Made by a program: the position numbers and the translations under genes. Below are positions 1-8,341 of a stretch of DNA of 64,000 nt, in pieces. The notes beneath the pieces are model-generated. The model was given only the letters and a program-made list of their open reading frames with translations. It was not told the DNA's origin and did no database searches. Within the stretch, counting starts at the first letter, position 1. Each line of letters begins with the position of its first letter. Source of the stretch: Pseudomarimonas sp964350895 (lineage in GTDB: Bacteria; Pseudomonadota; Gammaproteobacteria; Xanthomonadales; Xanthomonadaceae); the NCBI GenBank assembly GCA_964350895.1, contig CAYGMG010000002.1, positions 19,040-83,039 on the forward strand. Reading direction: 5' to 3'.

Positions 1-870
1 CGGCGCCGCTGCCTTGAGATTGTCGAGGAACTCAGCGCGCTTGCGGCCGAGACGCTCGCGCTTGAGCTCGGCGACGATCTCGCCCTTGACGTCGGCGTAC
101 TCGCGACGGGCCGACGGATAGTTCTCGACCAGCTGGATCAGGTGAAATCCATACTTGGTCTTGACCGGGCCGACCACCTCGCCCTTGTTCTCTATGCCGA
201 ACGCGGCCTCGGCAAACCCGGTATCCAGCTTGTTCCGCGGCACCTTGTTCAGCAGGCCGCCGTGCAAGTCGATGCTGGTCTCTTCCGAGTTCTCCCGGAC
301 GAAGGTCTCGAAGTCGTCATCCCCTGCGCGATATTCGGCGAGCAGGGCTTCGGCCTTGGCGCGGGCGCCTTCGATACCGTGATTGCGGGTGAACACAACC
401 AGATGCCGGAGATCGCGCGACTCGATCGTCGTGTACAGGCTTGGGCTGGACAGATAGCGCTCATAGGCGAGCTGCTCGAAGTCGGCATCGGGAACCGTTG
501 CCTGGATCCGCCGGACCTGCTGCTTGGCAAGCAGCTCGGCCCTTTCAAGGCGCAGAACTTCCCGCACCATGGGCTCGTCGTCGATGCCGAGCTGCTCGGC
601 ATCGTGAGCAAGCTGGAGCTGCACCAGCAGACCCTGCAGCATCAACTCGATCCGCTCGGGGTCATTCATGTAGCCCGCCCGACGGTTAGCCGGGATGCGG
701 CTGATGAAGGCATCGATCAAGGCGAAGTCCACGACCGCATCGCCACGCTCGACTACCGCGCCTTCGCGGGGCAGGAGCGGTGCTTCGGCTTCCTGGGCGC
801 CAGAGTAGGAAGGGAGCGCGAGCGTCGTCAGCAGCAGCGTGAGCGCAGGGATTCTTGAGTGGCCAAACAT
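1..870 (-). CDS. PpiC-type periplasmic peptidyl-prolyl isomerase (C-terminus outside window)
   Basis: The frame is open from an ATG at 870 to the window edge, giving 290 residues with no stop, so the C-terminus is missing. Residues 1-25 form a signal peptide (hydrophobic core followed by SGA, then QEAE). A helical, SurA/PrsA-like linker region follows, and residues 152-250 resemble a parvulin domain: RDLRHLVVF at the start, the conserved HGG at 203-205, and YGFHLIQL at 240-247. The expected role is cis/trans isomerisation of prolyl bonds in exported proteins in the periplasm. The gene follows two secreted-protein genes on the same strand but is separated from them by a terminator, so it probably has its own promoter in 871-1000. 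The family is clear; the specific partner proteins cannot be told. Confidence 0.85.
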   Translation of the reverse strand, partial: MFGHSRIPALTLLLTTLALPSYSGAQEAEAPLLPREGAVVERGDAVVDFALIDAFISRIPANRRAGYMNDPERIELMLQGLLVQLQLAHDAEQLGIDDEPMVREVLRLERAELLAKQQVRRIQATVPDADFEQLAYERYLSSPSLYTTIESRDLRHLVVFTRNHGIEGARAKAEALLAEYRAGDDDFETFVRENSEETSIDLHGGLLNKVPRNKLDTGFAEAAFGIENKGEVVGPVKTKYGFHLIQLVENYPSARREYADVKGEIVAELKRERLGRKRAEFLDNLKAAAP

Positions 871-1002
871 TGAGCCGGGTCCTGTAGTCAGTAGAGCGTC
901 GCTGGGACCACAAGCGGACGGCTTGGTTCCCATTGCAGCCAAGGCCGGACGCCCATCAGCCCGGCGGAACCAGGAGTCGACTCGACCGGGAACAAAAACA
1001 AA

Positions 1003-1028
1003 GCGGCCAGCGTGTGATCGCTGGCCGC
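1003..1028 (-). terminator. Intrinsic terminator of the secreted-protein gene at 1126-2238
   Basis: A perfect 10-bp stem (GCGGCCAGCG / CGCTGGCCGC, 6-nt loop) is followed on the minus strand by a T-rich run (complement of 991-1002). It lies about 100 bp after the stop codon at 1126. Confidence 0.75.
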
Positions 1029-1035
1029 AGCGGGT

Positions 1036-1103
1036 GGAAGCGCTCAGGAATCGCCTTGGCGCTTCCGCCTCCCCCACGCAAGGCCGATCGTTGATCGGCC
1101 TTG
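1036..1103 (-). other. Two tandem hairpins before the terminator
   Basis: Two further inverted repeats sit between the stop codon at 1126 and the terminator. One pairs 1036-1043 with 1059-1066 (8 bp). The other is a perfect 11-bp stem pairing 1079-1089 with 1093-1103. Neither has a T tract, so they may stabilise the 3' end of the mRNA rather than terminate transcription. Confidence 0.4.
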
Positions 1104-1125
1104 CCGGGGAGCGCGTCGGAACGGC

Positions 1126-2238
1126 TTAGTTGACCTTGGTGTGCCGGCCTTGCACGCCGCACTCGGTTGCGCTGACCGACACGTTCTCGCAGGTGTCCTC
1201 GCCCTGCTGCAGACCATCGGTTACATCAGCCGCAATGACCGTCATGTAATAGGTCGTGCCGGCTTCCAGATAGCACACAGCCGGGCTGTTCAGGAATGCC
1301 GGGTTGCTGCTCCAGGTGAGCGAGCCGGAGGCACTCTGCCTGCGGCAGGCACTCTTGGCGAAACGATCGATCCCGTTCGTCACTGGCCGCACATCGCCGG
1401 GGCAGGGGCTGAAGGAAATCGCCATCGACTTGGCCGGGCGTCCGACGAAGCCGTCCTGTGGCCGTCCCTGCGAGTGGTCCCAGAACATCGTGACATCGGT
1501 GTTCGCCGGCGAGACGAAGGACACCACCGTGTAGCCGCCCTTCTTGGCGTTGATTGGCGTCGGGAAGGATACGCTGTTCGGGAAGCTAGCCACCGGATCC
1601 CCGTCCGGCGAAGACCAGAAGGTCCCCCATGCAACATCTTCTCGGGTCCAGCCCGGGGGCTGGATCAGCGGATCGGCCGGCAGATTGCAGTTGCTGATGA
1701 TCTGGCTCTCGCCCACGTTCACGCTGATCGTAGAGACCGTGCTGGAGCCCGCGGAGTTGAAACACTGCAGCGCAAAGGTGTAATCACCCGGCAGGGTCAC
1801 GGTGACATTTTCACCGGTCTCGTTGCTGAGGTTGCGGACGCCGCCCCAGGTAACGGTCGCACCAGATGGCGCCGTCTGGCTGATTGCAGCGCAGGCAAGG
1901 GCGTTGCTGCTGGCCCAGGTAAAGCGCACGAACTCACCGGCACGCACGTCGGAATCGCCATCGTTCCGCGCAAAGGAGCCGATGGTCGGCGCGCCCGGCG
2001 CGCCGCCGGCCCCGTTTCCAGCAAGCGGAGTGCACACGCCTTCGGTCAGCGCACATTCGACGGTCAGGTTGCCATCGGTATCGAAGGCAACGCTCGACCC
2101 GGTGGCCAAGGGAATCTCTTTGTTGGTCTGGCTGCCGTTGGAGACAGTGATTTTCTGCTGCGCGTGCGCAGCTCCGGAAGCGAGGAGCGCGGTCACGCTC
2201 AGCCCCAGCAGGCGAGCACCAAACGAGTCGTGGTTCAT
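1126..2238 (-). CDS. Uncharacterised secreted protein with an Ig/PKD-like segment
   Basis: A 370-residue protein with a signal peptide ending around GAAHAQ (residue 27). ATG at 2238 has a GGGA ribosome-binding site about 7 bases upstream. Residues 80-175 look like an Ig- or PKD-like beta-sandwich: the segment begins GAPTIGSFARNDGDSDVRAG and contains alternating hydrophobic strands and a paired Cys/Cys region. The C-terminal half has several cysteines (near CNLP, SPCPGD, SACRR, VCYLE, DTCEN, ATECG), which suggests disulfides formed in the periplasm or outside the cell. I do not recognise the family. It could be T2SS cargo or an envelope protein, but no catalytic motif is visible. Confidence 0.75.
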   Translation of the reverse strand: MNHDSFGARLLGLSVTALLASGAAHAQQKITVSNGSQTNKEIPLATGSSVAFDTDGNLTVECALTEGVCTPLAGNGAGGAPGAPTIGSFARNDGDSDVRAGEFVRFTWASSNALACAAISQTAPSGATVTWGGVRNLSNETGENVTVTLPGDYTFALQCFNSAGSSTVSTISVNVGESQIISNCNLPADPLIQPPGWTREDVAWGTFWSSPDGDPVASFPNSVSFPTPINAKKGGYTVVSFVSPANTDVTMFWDHSQGRPQDGFVGRPAKSMAISFSPCPGDVRPVTNGIDRFAKSACRRQSASGSLTWSSNPAFLNSPAVCYLEAGTTYYMTVIAADVTDGLQQGEDTCENVSVSATECGVQGRHTKVN

Positions 2239-2510
2239 TGATTATTCCCAGTGAATCTATTGAAACATTCTGACCGCCGTGATCGCAGCGGTCAAACGAA
2301 ATCCTGAACCCCATTTGACCCCGAATCGCCTGCGGCGGGTGTGTCCTGATCGACCATTGGCCCCCTCGGAAGCGCCGCTCATTCTCTCGGAGTGGGGCGG
2401 TTCACATTGGGCCTGACGACTTCAGCGGTACGGCGCGTTGGCACGGGCTGCGCACGTGGCTGGTCAGAGGGTTCTTCGCGGGTAGCGGCAGCGGCCGCTT
2501 CAACCCAAAT
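2239..2510. other. Intergenic region with no recognisable gene
   Basis: About 270 bp between the start of the secreted-protein gene and the terminator of the next gene upstream. It presumably carries the promoter of the gene ending at 1126. I see no convincing coding frame or RNA gene. Confidence 0.4.
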
Positions 2511-2524
2511 CGAAGACAAAAAAA

Positions 2525-2546
2525 GACCCCCTCCGAAGAGGGGGTC
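2525..2546 (-). terminator. Strong intrinsic terminator after the 551-residue secreted protein
   Basis: A perfect 9-bp stem (GACCCCCTC / GAGGGGGTC) with a CGAA tetraloop is flanked on the plus-strand left side by an A-rich run at about 2511-2524, which reads as a T tract on the minus strand. It lies 30 bp after the stop codon at 2579. Confidence 0.85.
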
Positions 2547-2578
2547 TCGTTGACACGGACTACGAACCTAAAGACTTC

Positions 2579-4234
2579 TTAGGAAGCGTCGAAACCGGTC
2601 GGGGTGATGGTGGTACCCGTCACCGTCACGCTACGCGAGTCACGGCTTGCGCGGTGCTTGTGGATGGTCGAGTAGTTCGCCAGCACGCCCGGGGCAGCAG
2701 CTGAGTTGACGAAGTTGGCCGCCCAGAAACCGGTGACCGGCAGACCGAACAGCTGGTTGCGCGGCTCGGCACCCGTGATGTCGCCAGCGCCGCTGGCACC
2801 CAGGTCAAGCAGGTAGTTGTCGGCGTCGCCGAGGTCCATACGCAGCCAGCCCTCGTTGAACACGTTGCCGTCGAGGTCAGCGGTCAGGTTGATGTTGCGG
2901 GCCACGGTGCGCGCACCGAGGACCAGCGACTCACCCGCGGTGACGGCAGCCTGCTGGTTCCAGGTCACGACGTTCACTTCGTAGCACAGCGACAGGCCCG
3001 GGATGAAGATATCCGGCGGCGGCGGCGAGAAGTCGACGTCACCCACGGCCTCTTCCGGCTCGCCTTCTTCACGATCGAAGTAGGCAATACCGATCGGCTC
3101 GCAGGAGCCATCCGGATCGAAGACCAGGGTGTCGACGGCGTCGCCACCGGGGCTGACCTGACCCGAACCGTCGGTGTCGTCCACGTTGTCGGTGAACGGC
3201 AGACGCTCGGCCGGGGTCGCGCCTTCGATGTGCAGACGCTTGGTCGGGAAGGTGACAACCCACTCCGACGCACCGTTGAAGCCCGGGTCGGTGTTGTACT
3301 CGTTGTAGATCGCGTCGTGCATGAAGACCGAGGAGACCGCATCCGGACGACCACTGGCGAAGTCGAGGGTGACCAGGTCGCCGTTGTCGAAGATGATGGC
3401 GTCAGCCTCACCCAGCGACGTGGCAGCCTGCGCCAGCGACGGCAGGGTGGAACCCGGCGCGGTGTGCAGGGTGGTCGTGGCCAGACGGTAGAAGCCGTCG
3501 ATGGCGTCAGCGTTGTACGACAGCGCCGAACCATTGGCAACGTCGGCGATCACGGCGGCGCCGAACAGGCCACCAACCGGGGTGGTCACACCGATGTCCG
3601 CAACGTTCAGACGGCTCTCGCGACCGGTACCGGCGGCCCAGTTACCACCCGGACGCCAGGCGTTGACCAGGGTCGGGCAGCTCAGCGGGGTGCCAGCAAC
3701 GTGGGTGGCGGCGTCCGAGTACGAGGAGGCAGCGTTGAAGGCGGCACCATTGGTGTCCTCCACCACGCCCATCTCGATCATCTCGATGTGACCCTCGCGG
3801 GTACGGTCGAGGGTGTTCGGGCCGTCGTCGTCGTTGGTGCCGGTGTAGGCGAAGTTACGGAAGGCAACGCCGGAAGCCGGGATGGTCGGCACGGTGCAGC
3901 TGGTGTCGGCGGTGGACAGGATGCCGGCGCCGGTCTCGTCAGACGAGGTGACCGCGGCGGTCCACACGTCGAACGGCGACAGGTACAGGTTGAAGTCGAG
4001 GACTTCTCGGCTGTTCAGCGCTTCGAGGAAACGGACCTTGACGGCCTTGGTCTCGTCGGTGGTGTTGACGACCGACAGCAGGGTCGCGTTACCAGCGTTG
4101 ACGGTGTAGTACGGGTAGATCAGAACCTGACCCAGACCGTCCGGGTTGATGTTGACGGCGGTTGCCACATTGGCGAGGCCAGCGACACCGGCAATACCGG
4201 CGACGACGGCCGTCGTCAGCGAATTCTTCTTCAT
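2579..4234 (-). CDS. Conserved secreted/surface protein of unknown function (NPDGLGQVLIYPYYT type)
   Basis: A 551-residue protein. ATG at 4234 is preceded by GGAG at 7-8 bases. The signal peptide is about 26 residues (MKKNSL, Gly/Ala-rich core, cleavage near VATA). The mature N-terminus carries the motif NPDGLGQVLIYPYYT, which I associate with a family of uncharacterised gammaproteobacterial surface proteins. A beta-rich region follows (SVVNTTDETKAVKVRFLEAL), and cysteines are few (CTVP, SCPT, SCEP, LCYE). Good ribosome-binding and terminator signals suggest high expression. The C-terminus ends in polar residues with no membrane anchor, so release or loose surface association is likely. It is a plausible T2SS substrate because the T2SS operon lies just upstream, but that is inference. 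Confidence 0.8.
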   Translation of the reverse strand: MKKNSLTTAVVAGIAGVAGLANVATAVNINPDGLGQVLIYPYYTVNAGNATLLSVVNTTDETKAVKVRFLEALNSREVLDFNLYLSPFDVWTAAVTSSDETGAGILSTADTSCTVPTIPASGVAFRNFAYTGTNDDDGPNTLDRTREGHIEMIEMGVVEDTNGAAFNAASSYSDAATHVAGTPLSCPTLVNAWRPGGNWAAGTGRESRLNVADIGVTTPVGGLFGAAVIADVANGSALSYNADAIDGFYRLATTTLHTAPGSTLPSLAQAATSLGEADAIIFDNGDLVTLDFASGRPDAVSSVFMHDAIYNEYNTDPGFNGASEWVVTFPTKRLHIEGATPAERLPFTDNVDDTDGSGQVSPGGDAVDTLVFDPDGSCEPIGIAYFDREEGEPEEAVGDVDFSPPPPDIFIPGLSLCYEVNVVTWNQQAAVTAGESLVLGARTVARNINLTADLDGNVFNEGWLRMDLGDADNYLLDLGASGAGDITGAEPRNQLFGLPVTGFWAANFVNSAAAPGVLANYSTIHKHRASRDSRSVTVTGTTITPTGFDAS

Positions 4235-4255
4235 TTGAGCACTCCTAACAGGTGT

Positions 4256-4361
4256 TTACAGGGCTTTGCTTAGCCGACCCTGATCCGGACGTCGGTTTTC
4301 CCCGACTTGGCATGCTTACAGGTACGGACAAGCTCGACTAGGGTAACGCAATATTTACAGG
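4256..4361. repeat. Three TTACAGG heptamers in the leader of the 551-residue protein gene
   Basis: The heptamer TTACAGG occurs at 4256-4262, 4316-4322 and 4355-4361, always in the same orientation. Small hairpins lie between copies (for example GTCGG/CCGAC at 4291-4306). All are upstream of the ATG at 4234 in its 5' leader or promoter region. They may be regulator-binding sites or chance. Confidence 0.3.
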
Positions 4362-4624
4362 CTCCGCAAGCAAGCTGGGCTGCCTGCCACGGCCTCGGGA
4401 GAGTAACCCATCCACGGACGCCGTGACCAGCTCTCCGCGAAATCCTTTTCAAGCCGAAGTGATGGTTCTGACAGGCGGCCCGAAAGCCCCTCGGATGCGG
4501 GCGGGAAAGCGCCGACCTTGGCGGCCTGGCGCGGGCTTTCGGCCGATCAGCCGCCGCAGCGGGCCTTTCGGAAAGCGCCCGCCCCAAGGAGACTCCGAAC
4601 AAGTTCAGCGCACCGCGCCGGAGG

Positions 4625-4709
4625 TTGTGCAGCCGGCCAGCAAGGCGCGCGTCGCAGGGCGTGGTGGTACCACGACCAAGACGCGCAACGCAGCTGGATG
4701 GCTGCACAA
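4625..4709. repeat. Nested inverted repeat (three-tier stem) in intergenic DNA
   Basis: Three concentric palindromes: TTGTGCAGCC (4625-4634) with GGCTGCACAA (4700-4709); GCGCGTC (4647-4653) with GACGCGC (4680-4686); CGTGGT (4660-4665) with ACCACG (4669-4674). The nesting suggests a foldable element, either a MITE/REP-like unit or a structured RNA, in the 617-bp non-coding gap 4235-4851. Confidence 0.5.
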
Positions 4710-4723
4710 TCCCGGCCCGAGGG

Positions 4724-4822
4724 GTTGCTACGGAGTGCGCCCGCACCCGCACTGGCCGCCTTGAACGTCGCACCACCACGGCCTACGGCGTGCGACTTGG
4801 TGCGAACGCACAGCGTAGCAAC
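4724..4822. repeat. Second nested inverted repeat next to the first
   Basis: GTTGCTACG (4724-4732) pairs with CGTAGCAAC (4814-4822), enclosing a GTCGCAC/GTGCGAC hairpin at 4767-4796. The reverse complement of the inner hairpin shares GTCGCA and CGTGGTGGT with the first element, as if the two units were diverged inverted copies. It ends 30 bp from the stop codon of the lipoprotein gene at 4852. Confidence 0.45.
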
Positions 4823-4851
4823 GCCGGGCACTGGACTCGTTCAGAGGCTCC

Positions 4852-5304
4852 CTAACGGCCTGCGGCAACGCTGCGCGAAACGAAATGCCATTGCCCGTCG
4901 ACCAGGATCCAGCGCTCGGTCAGCGCAGTGGAAGCGCCCATCCGCCGGACACCCGGGGTGCTGGCGGGCGCGGTGAACTCGACCCTGACGGTCACCCTGC
5001 ACAGCCCCGGCGCACCTTCGGCCTCGCAGTCGGCACTGAGGACCTCGGCCGACTTCCAGCGAATCGGCCGCGCGCCCATCTGGGCCGCGTAGGCCTCGGC
5101 GGTCGACTCCGAGCGCATGCCGGGAGACAGATAGGTGAAAGCCTTGGTGAAGTCGCCAGCCAGGAGGGCATCCCAGCGCTGCTGGGCGCGCTGCTCGGGC
5201 GGAACGACTGCCTCCGGCTTGCCGGCACCGGCGCATGCCACAAGCAGGGAAAGCAGCAGGGCGAATAGGGACAGCCTAAGAACGGCAGCAAACTTGTGCA
5301 TCAT
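4852..5304 (-). CDS. Small lipoprotein downstream of gspD, possibly NTF2-like
   Basis: I start it at ATG 5304, giving 150 residues, because AAAGGAT lies about 5 bases upstream; an ATG at 5322 would put that site inside the gene. A lipoprotein signal ends in LLVAC with the lipidated cysteine at residue 24. The mature part begins with a charged helix (QRAQQRWDALLAGDFTKAF), followed by strands ending in ERWILVDGQWHFV. This pattern is typical of NTF2/SnoaL-like folds. It is the last gene of the T2SS transcription unit, 80 bp after gspD. Small lipoproteins near secretins can act as pilotins, but I see no sequence proof of that here. Envelope location is well supported; function is unknown. Confidence 0.75.
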   Translation of the reverse strand: MMHKFAAVLRLSLFALLLSLLVACAGAGKPEAVVPPEQRAQQRWDALLAGDFTKAFTYLSPGMRSESTAEAYAAQMGARPIRWKSAEVLSADCEAEGAPGLCRVTVRVEFTAPASTPGVRRMGASTALTERWILVDGQWHFVSRSVAAGR

Positions 5305-5384
5305 CCAATCCTTTTCAAACACTGGAAATCATCGGCAGCGGCCAGCAGGGTTGGCAGAACTCCCGGAGCGAAACTTCGCGCCAT

Positions 5385-7595
5385 CTACTCCGCCGGCTGA
5401 GGCTTGGCCAGCGGGGTCAAGGCCCTGAACTGGCGTTTGTACTCGTCAGTGATCGCGCGGGTGTCCTGCGGACCGCTGATGACCTTGGGGGTGATCAGCA
5501 CCAGCAGCTCCTGGCGGTTGACGCTGCGGTTCTTGCTGCCGAACAGGCCGCCGATCACGGGCAGGCGGGACAGGCCCGGAAATCCGGATGATCCGTCGGA
5601 GTCGGTCTGCTTGATCAGCCCGCCAAGGAGGACGGTCTCGCCGCTCTGCACGGCGATCTCGGTCTGGATCGTGGACTGCGAGATGGGCGGATTGCCGCCG
5701 TCGGCCGAGGCGCCAGCCGTGCTGTCTTCCTGATCGATCTCAAGGAACACCAGGCCGCCGGGGTTGACCCGCGGAGTGACATTCAGGGTGATACCGGTCT
5801 GGATGTACTGGGTGCTGGCAATCGGCGTATTGGTGCCGCCAGTGCCCAGATTGATCGAGGTAGTTGTGACCGGGATCTGGGTACCCGAGTTGATCGAGGC
5901 CGACTTGTTGTTCAGAACGACCAGCGAGGGCGCTGATAGCACGCGCACGTCGGTCACACGGTCAACGATGTTCACCAGCGCGCCGACGTTGGGCCCGAGC
6001 AGGGTCCATGAAGTGTTTCCGCCGCTGATCGAGCCGGCAAGATCCCCCCAGATGTTGCGATTGCGAGCCAACTCGCGAGCGCCGGCCCCGAAGGTGTCAT
6101 CGGTGATCGCGTTCTCGAAGAACCAGCGCACGCCGTACTGCAGTTCGTCGCTGAGCACAACGGAGATGATCTGCGCCTCGATGGCGACCTGCAGCGGGAT
6201 CGCGTCCATCCGCTCGATGACCCGGCGAATCGACTCCCACTGCGCGGAGGTGGCGCGGACCAGCAGGGCATTGCCCTCCTCGACCGCGGAGATGCGCACA
6301 TCTTCCGAGCCGCCGATGCTCAGGCTGCCGGCGGAAGCACGCGGTGCGTCGGAATTGCCGCCATCGCCGGCGGTCTCCTGCTTGGCGCCGTCGTTGCCGC
6401 GGATGCCGCCGCGCTGGTTCTGCGCGCTGCCGGCGGTACCGATGCGCACCGGCTGCAGGCCGGGGGCCACGCCGCCCGAGCTGCGGCTGCTGCTGCCACC
6501 GCCGCCACCGAACACATCGTTCAGCGTGTCGGCAAGGTCTACCGCCTTGACGTTCTTTACGTCGTAAACGTAGAGCCGCTGGCCCGCCTCTCCGGAACCG
6601 AGGTCGAATCGCTCCAGCCATTCCTGGATGGTCGCCAGGTACTTCGGCTGCGGGGTGATCACCATGACCCCGTTCACGCCTTCCAAAGGGATAAAGCGAA
6701 ACATGCCCGAGATCGGCGTCTGCCCGCCTTCACCGAAGATCTTCTCCATCTCCGCAACCACCGCCGCGGCCTCGGTCTGCTGCAGGGAGTACATGCCCAC
6801 TGACATGCCGGCCAGCCAGTCGACGTCGAAGATCTCGACCGTCTGCAGGTAGTTCTCCAGCTCGGCGCGGGTACCGCCGAGGATGATCATGTTGCGCGCC
6901 GGATCGATATTGATGATCGCCTCGGGCTTGGCGTATGGCTTGAGCACCTTTTCCATCTCCAGTGCGGAGATGAACTGCAGGGGCACCGCACGGACCTCGT
7001 AGCCACGTGCCGAACTGACCGGCCCGGTGCGCGGGGTCAGGTTGCCGGGCAGAGCCTGGGCAATCGGCAGGATGGTGTAGCGGCCGTCCTGCCAGACCAG
7101 GGTGGCGTTGTTCCAGCGCAGCAGCATTTCCAGGATCGACAGCGCCTGGTCACCACGCAGCGGCTTGGCGGTGGAGAAGGTCACCGTGCCGGAAACGCCC
7201 GGTGCGATCACATAGTTCTGCTGGAGGATCTCGCCAAGGATGGTCTTGATCACCGCATGCAGCGACTCGCCCTCGAAGTTGAAGGTCACCTCACCGATGT
7301 CGCCGGCGGCCGGTGGCGCCTTGGCTGCGGCGCCCTGGTTGATGAAGCTGCCGCTGCCGGGCTGCTGGCTGTCGATGGGGCCATCCATGCGCGGCGCCTC
7401 GGGCGCCCCTTCGGCGCCGATGGTTTCGCCATCCCGGGCAGCGACATCGCTGCGGCTGCGCGCCTCGGCGCGGGCAATGTAGCTCTCGCCGGTAAACGGA
7501 TCGGGCTGCCGCTGCGGCACGGACTGGCAAGCAGCAAGCACGATCACCAGCGCGGCCACGATTGCATTGCGATGTATCACCTTGCTCTCCTTCAT
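5385..7595 (-). CDS. gspD: Type II secretion outer-membrane secretin GspD (XpsD-like)
   Basis: A 736-residue secretin, forming the outer-membrane channel through which folded proteins leave the periplasm. A lipoprotein signal ends LAAC with Cys23, as in XpsD. N-terminal periplasmic domains follow (N0 around 100-175, then N1-N3 repeats), with a Gly/Ser-rich insertion (GGGGGSSSRSSGG) near residue 370. The conserved secretin core ends in PVIGGLFGSKNR and ELLVLITPKVI. ATG at 7595 overlaps the gspN stop (ATGA), so translation is coupled. The gspN-gspD end of the operon is the order of Xanthomonas xps and differs from gspC-gspD of enterics. A small lipoprotein gene follows. Confidence 0.95.
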   Translation of the reverse strand: MKESKVIHRNAIVAALVIVLAACQSVPQRQPDPFTGESYIARAEARSRSDVAARDGETIGAEGAPEAPRMDGPIDSQQPGSGSFINQGAAAKAPPAAGDIGEVTFNFEGESLHAVIKTILGEILQQNYVIAPGVSGTVTFSTAKPLRGDQALSILEMLLRWNNATLVWQDGRYTILPIAQALPGNLTPRTGPVSSARGYEVRAVPLQFISALEMEKVLKPYAKPEAIINIDPARNMIILGGTRAELENYLQTVEIFDVDWLAGMSVGMYSLQQTEAAAVVAEMEKIFGEGGQTPISGMFRFIPLEGVNGVMVITPQPKYLATIQEWLERFDLGSGEAGQRLYVYDVKNVKAVDLADTLNDVFGGGGGSSSRSSGGVAPGLQPVRIGTAGSAQNQRGGIRGNDGAKQETAGDGGNSDAPRASAGSLSIGGSEDVRISAVEEGNALLVRATSAQWESIRRVIERMDAIPLQVAIEAQIISVVLSDELQYGVRWFFENAITDDTFGAGARELARNRNIWGDLAGSISGGNTSWTLLGPNVGALVNIVDRVTDVRVLSAPSLVVLNNKSASINSGTQIPVTTTSINLGTGGTNTPIASTQYIQTGITLNVTPRVNPGGLVFLEIDQEDSTAGASADGGNPPISQSTIQTEIAVQSGETVLLGGLIKQTDSDGSSGFPGLSRLPVIGGLFGSKNRSVNRQELLVLITPKVISGPQDTRAITDEYKRQFRALTPLAKPQPAE

Positions 7596-8341
7596 TGACC
7601 GCGCTCGGCATTGGCCCGCTCGGCGTCTTCGCGCATTTGCCGGCGGCGCTCTTCGATGCGCCGGCGGATCTGTTCGGCACGCGCTTCCGGACTGTCGTCT
7701 TCCTTGATCACTTGTGCCTCGGGGTTCTGCTCGCCGCCCTCGCGCTGGGCGGCCTGCAGCGCTGCCGAAGACGCGCTCGTGCCGCCGCTCGCGGGCTGGG
7801 CCATCGGGGTCGGCGGTTCGCCGCCCTGCCCGTCGAAGACCCGAAGGTCCAGGGTCGAACGTCCGCCGGAAGCGCCCTCGAAGACCACGCTGCGCGGATT
7901 CAGTTCCGCGAGCTTCCAGCCGGCATGGTCGCCTTCCAGCGAGGCGCCGAGGGTGACCGTCTGCGAACGGTTTGTGTTCGGATCGGTAACGATGGCGATC
8001 CGCTTGTCGCCGGTGATCACGATGCTGGTCACTACCACCGTCAGGTCGCTGACCACGACGCCTGCGGCGTCGTCGGCGGCGGCATCCTCGGCAGGCTCGG
8101 GCCGGCGATCCTCGCTGAACAGCGGGCGCTCCACGATCGAGGCGTACTGGTCGAAACCGGCCACGCCGCCGACGCCGCTCTGCAGGCTGAGCTCGGGTAC
8201 CAGACTGACATCAGGCGCGGAGTCCGGATGCAGCGAGTAGCGACCGCCAAGGCCGCTTTCCACGATGCCCAGAACGGCCACCGACCAGGCGCAGAACACG
8301 CCCAGACCGGCACGAACTAGCGGATGGCTGGCAGGACTCAT
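7592..8341 (-). CDS. gspN: Type II secretion protein N/C (XpsN-like, GspC-role linker)
   Basis: A 249-residue bitopic protein. One N-terminal membrane helix (about 10-30) is followed by a periplasmic stretch resembling the homology region of GspC (YASIVERPLFSEDRRP), then a beta-rich region (SIVITGDKRIAIVTDP) and a highly charged Arg/Glu-rich C-terminal helix. The family links the inner-membrane platform (GspL-GspM) to the secretin; in Xanthomonas the equivalent is XpsN. No PDZ domain is visible. GGAGG lies 5 bases before ATG 8341, inside gspM, and the gspM stop overlaps the start (ATGA). The assignment rests on position plus the PLFSEDRRP motif. Confidence 0.85.
   Translation of the reverse strand: MSPASHPLVRAGLGVFCAWSVAVLGIVESGLGGRYSLHPDSAPDVSLVPELSLQSGVGGVAGFDQYASIVERPLFSEDRRPEPAEDAAADDAAGVVVSDLTVVVTSIVITGDKRIAIVTDPNTNRSQTVTLGASLEGDHAGWKLAELNPRSVVFEGASGGRSTLDLRVFDGQGGEPPTPMAQPASGGTSASSAALQAAQREGGEQNPEAQVIKEDDSPEARAEQIRRRIEERRRQMREDAERANAERGQ

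Noticed and set aside
3230..4273. A 347-codon plus-strand frame opposite the secreted-protein gene
   Set aside because: Composition like a frame shadow (Val/Gly/Arg repeats), no motifs, opposite a gene with a clear signal peptide.
4270..4779. A minus-strand frame of 169 codons in the non-coding gap
   Set aside because: Arg/Ala-rich, no homology I can name, no ribosome-binding site, and covers the inverted repeats.
4852..5322. A longer start (ATG 5322) for the small lipoprotein
   Set aside because: The AAAGGAT ribosome-binding site would lie inside the coding region, while ATG 5304 has it at the right spacing.
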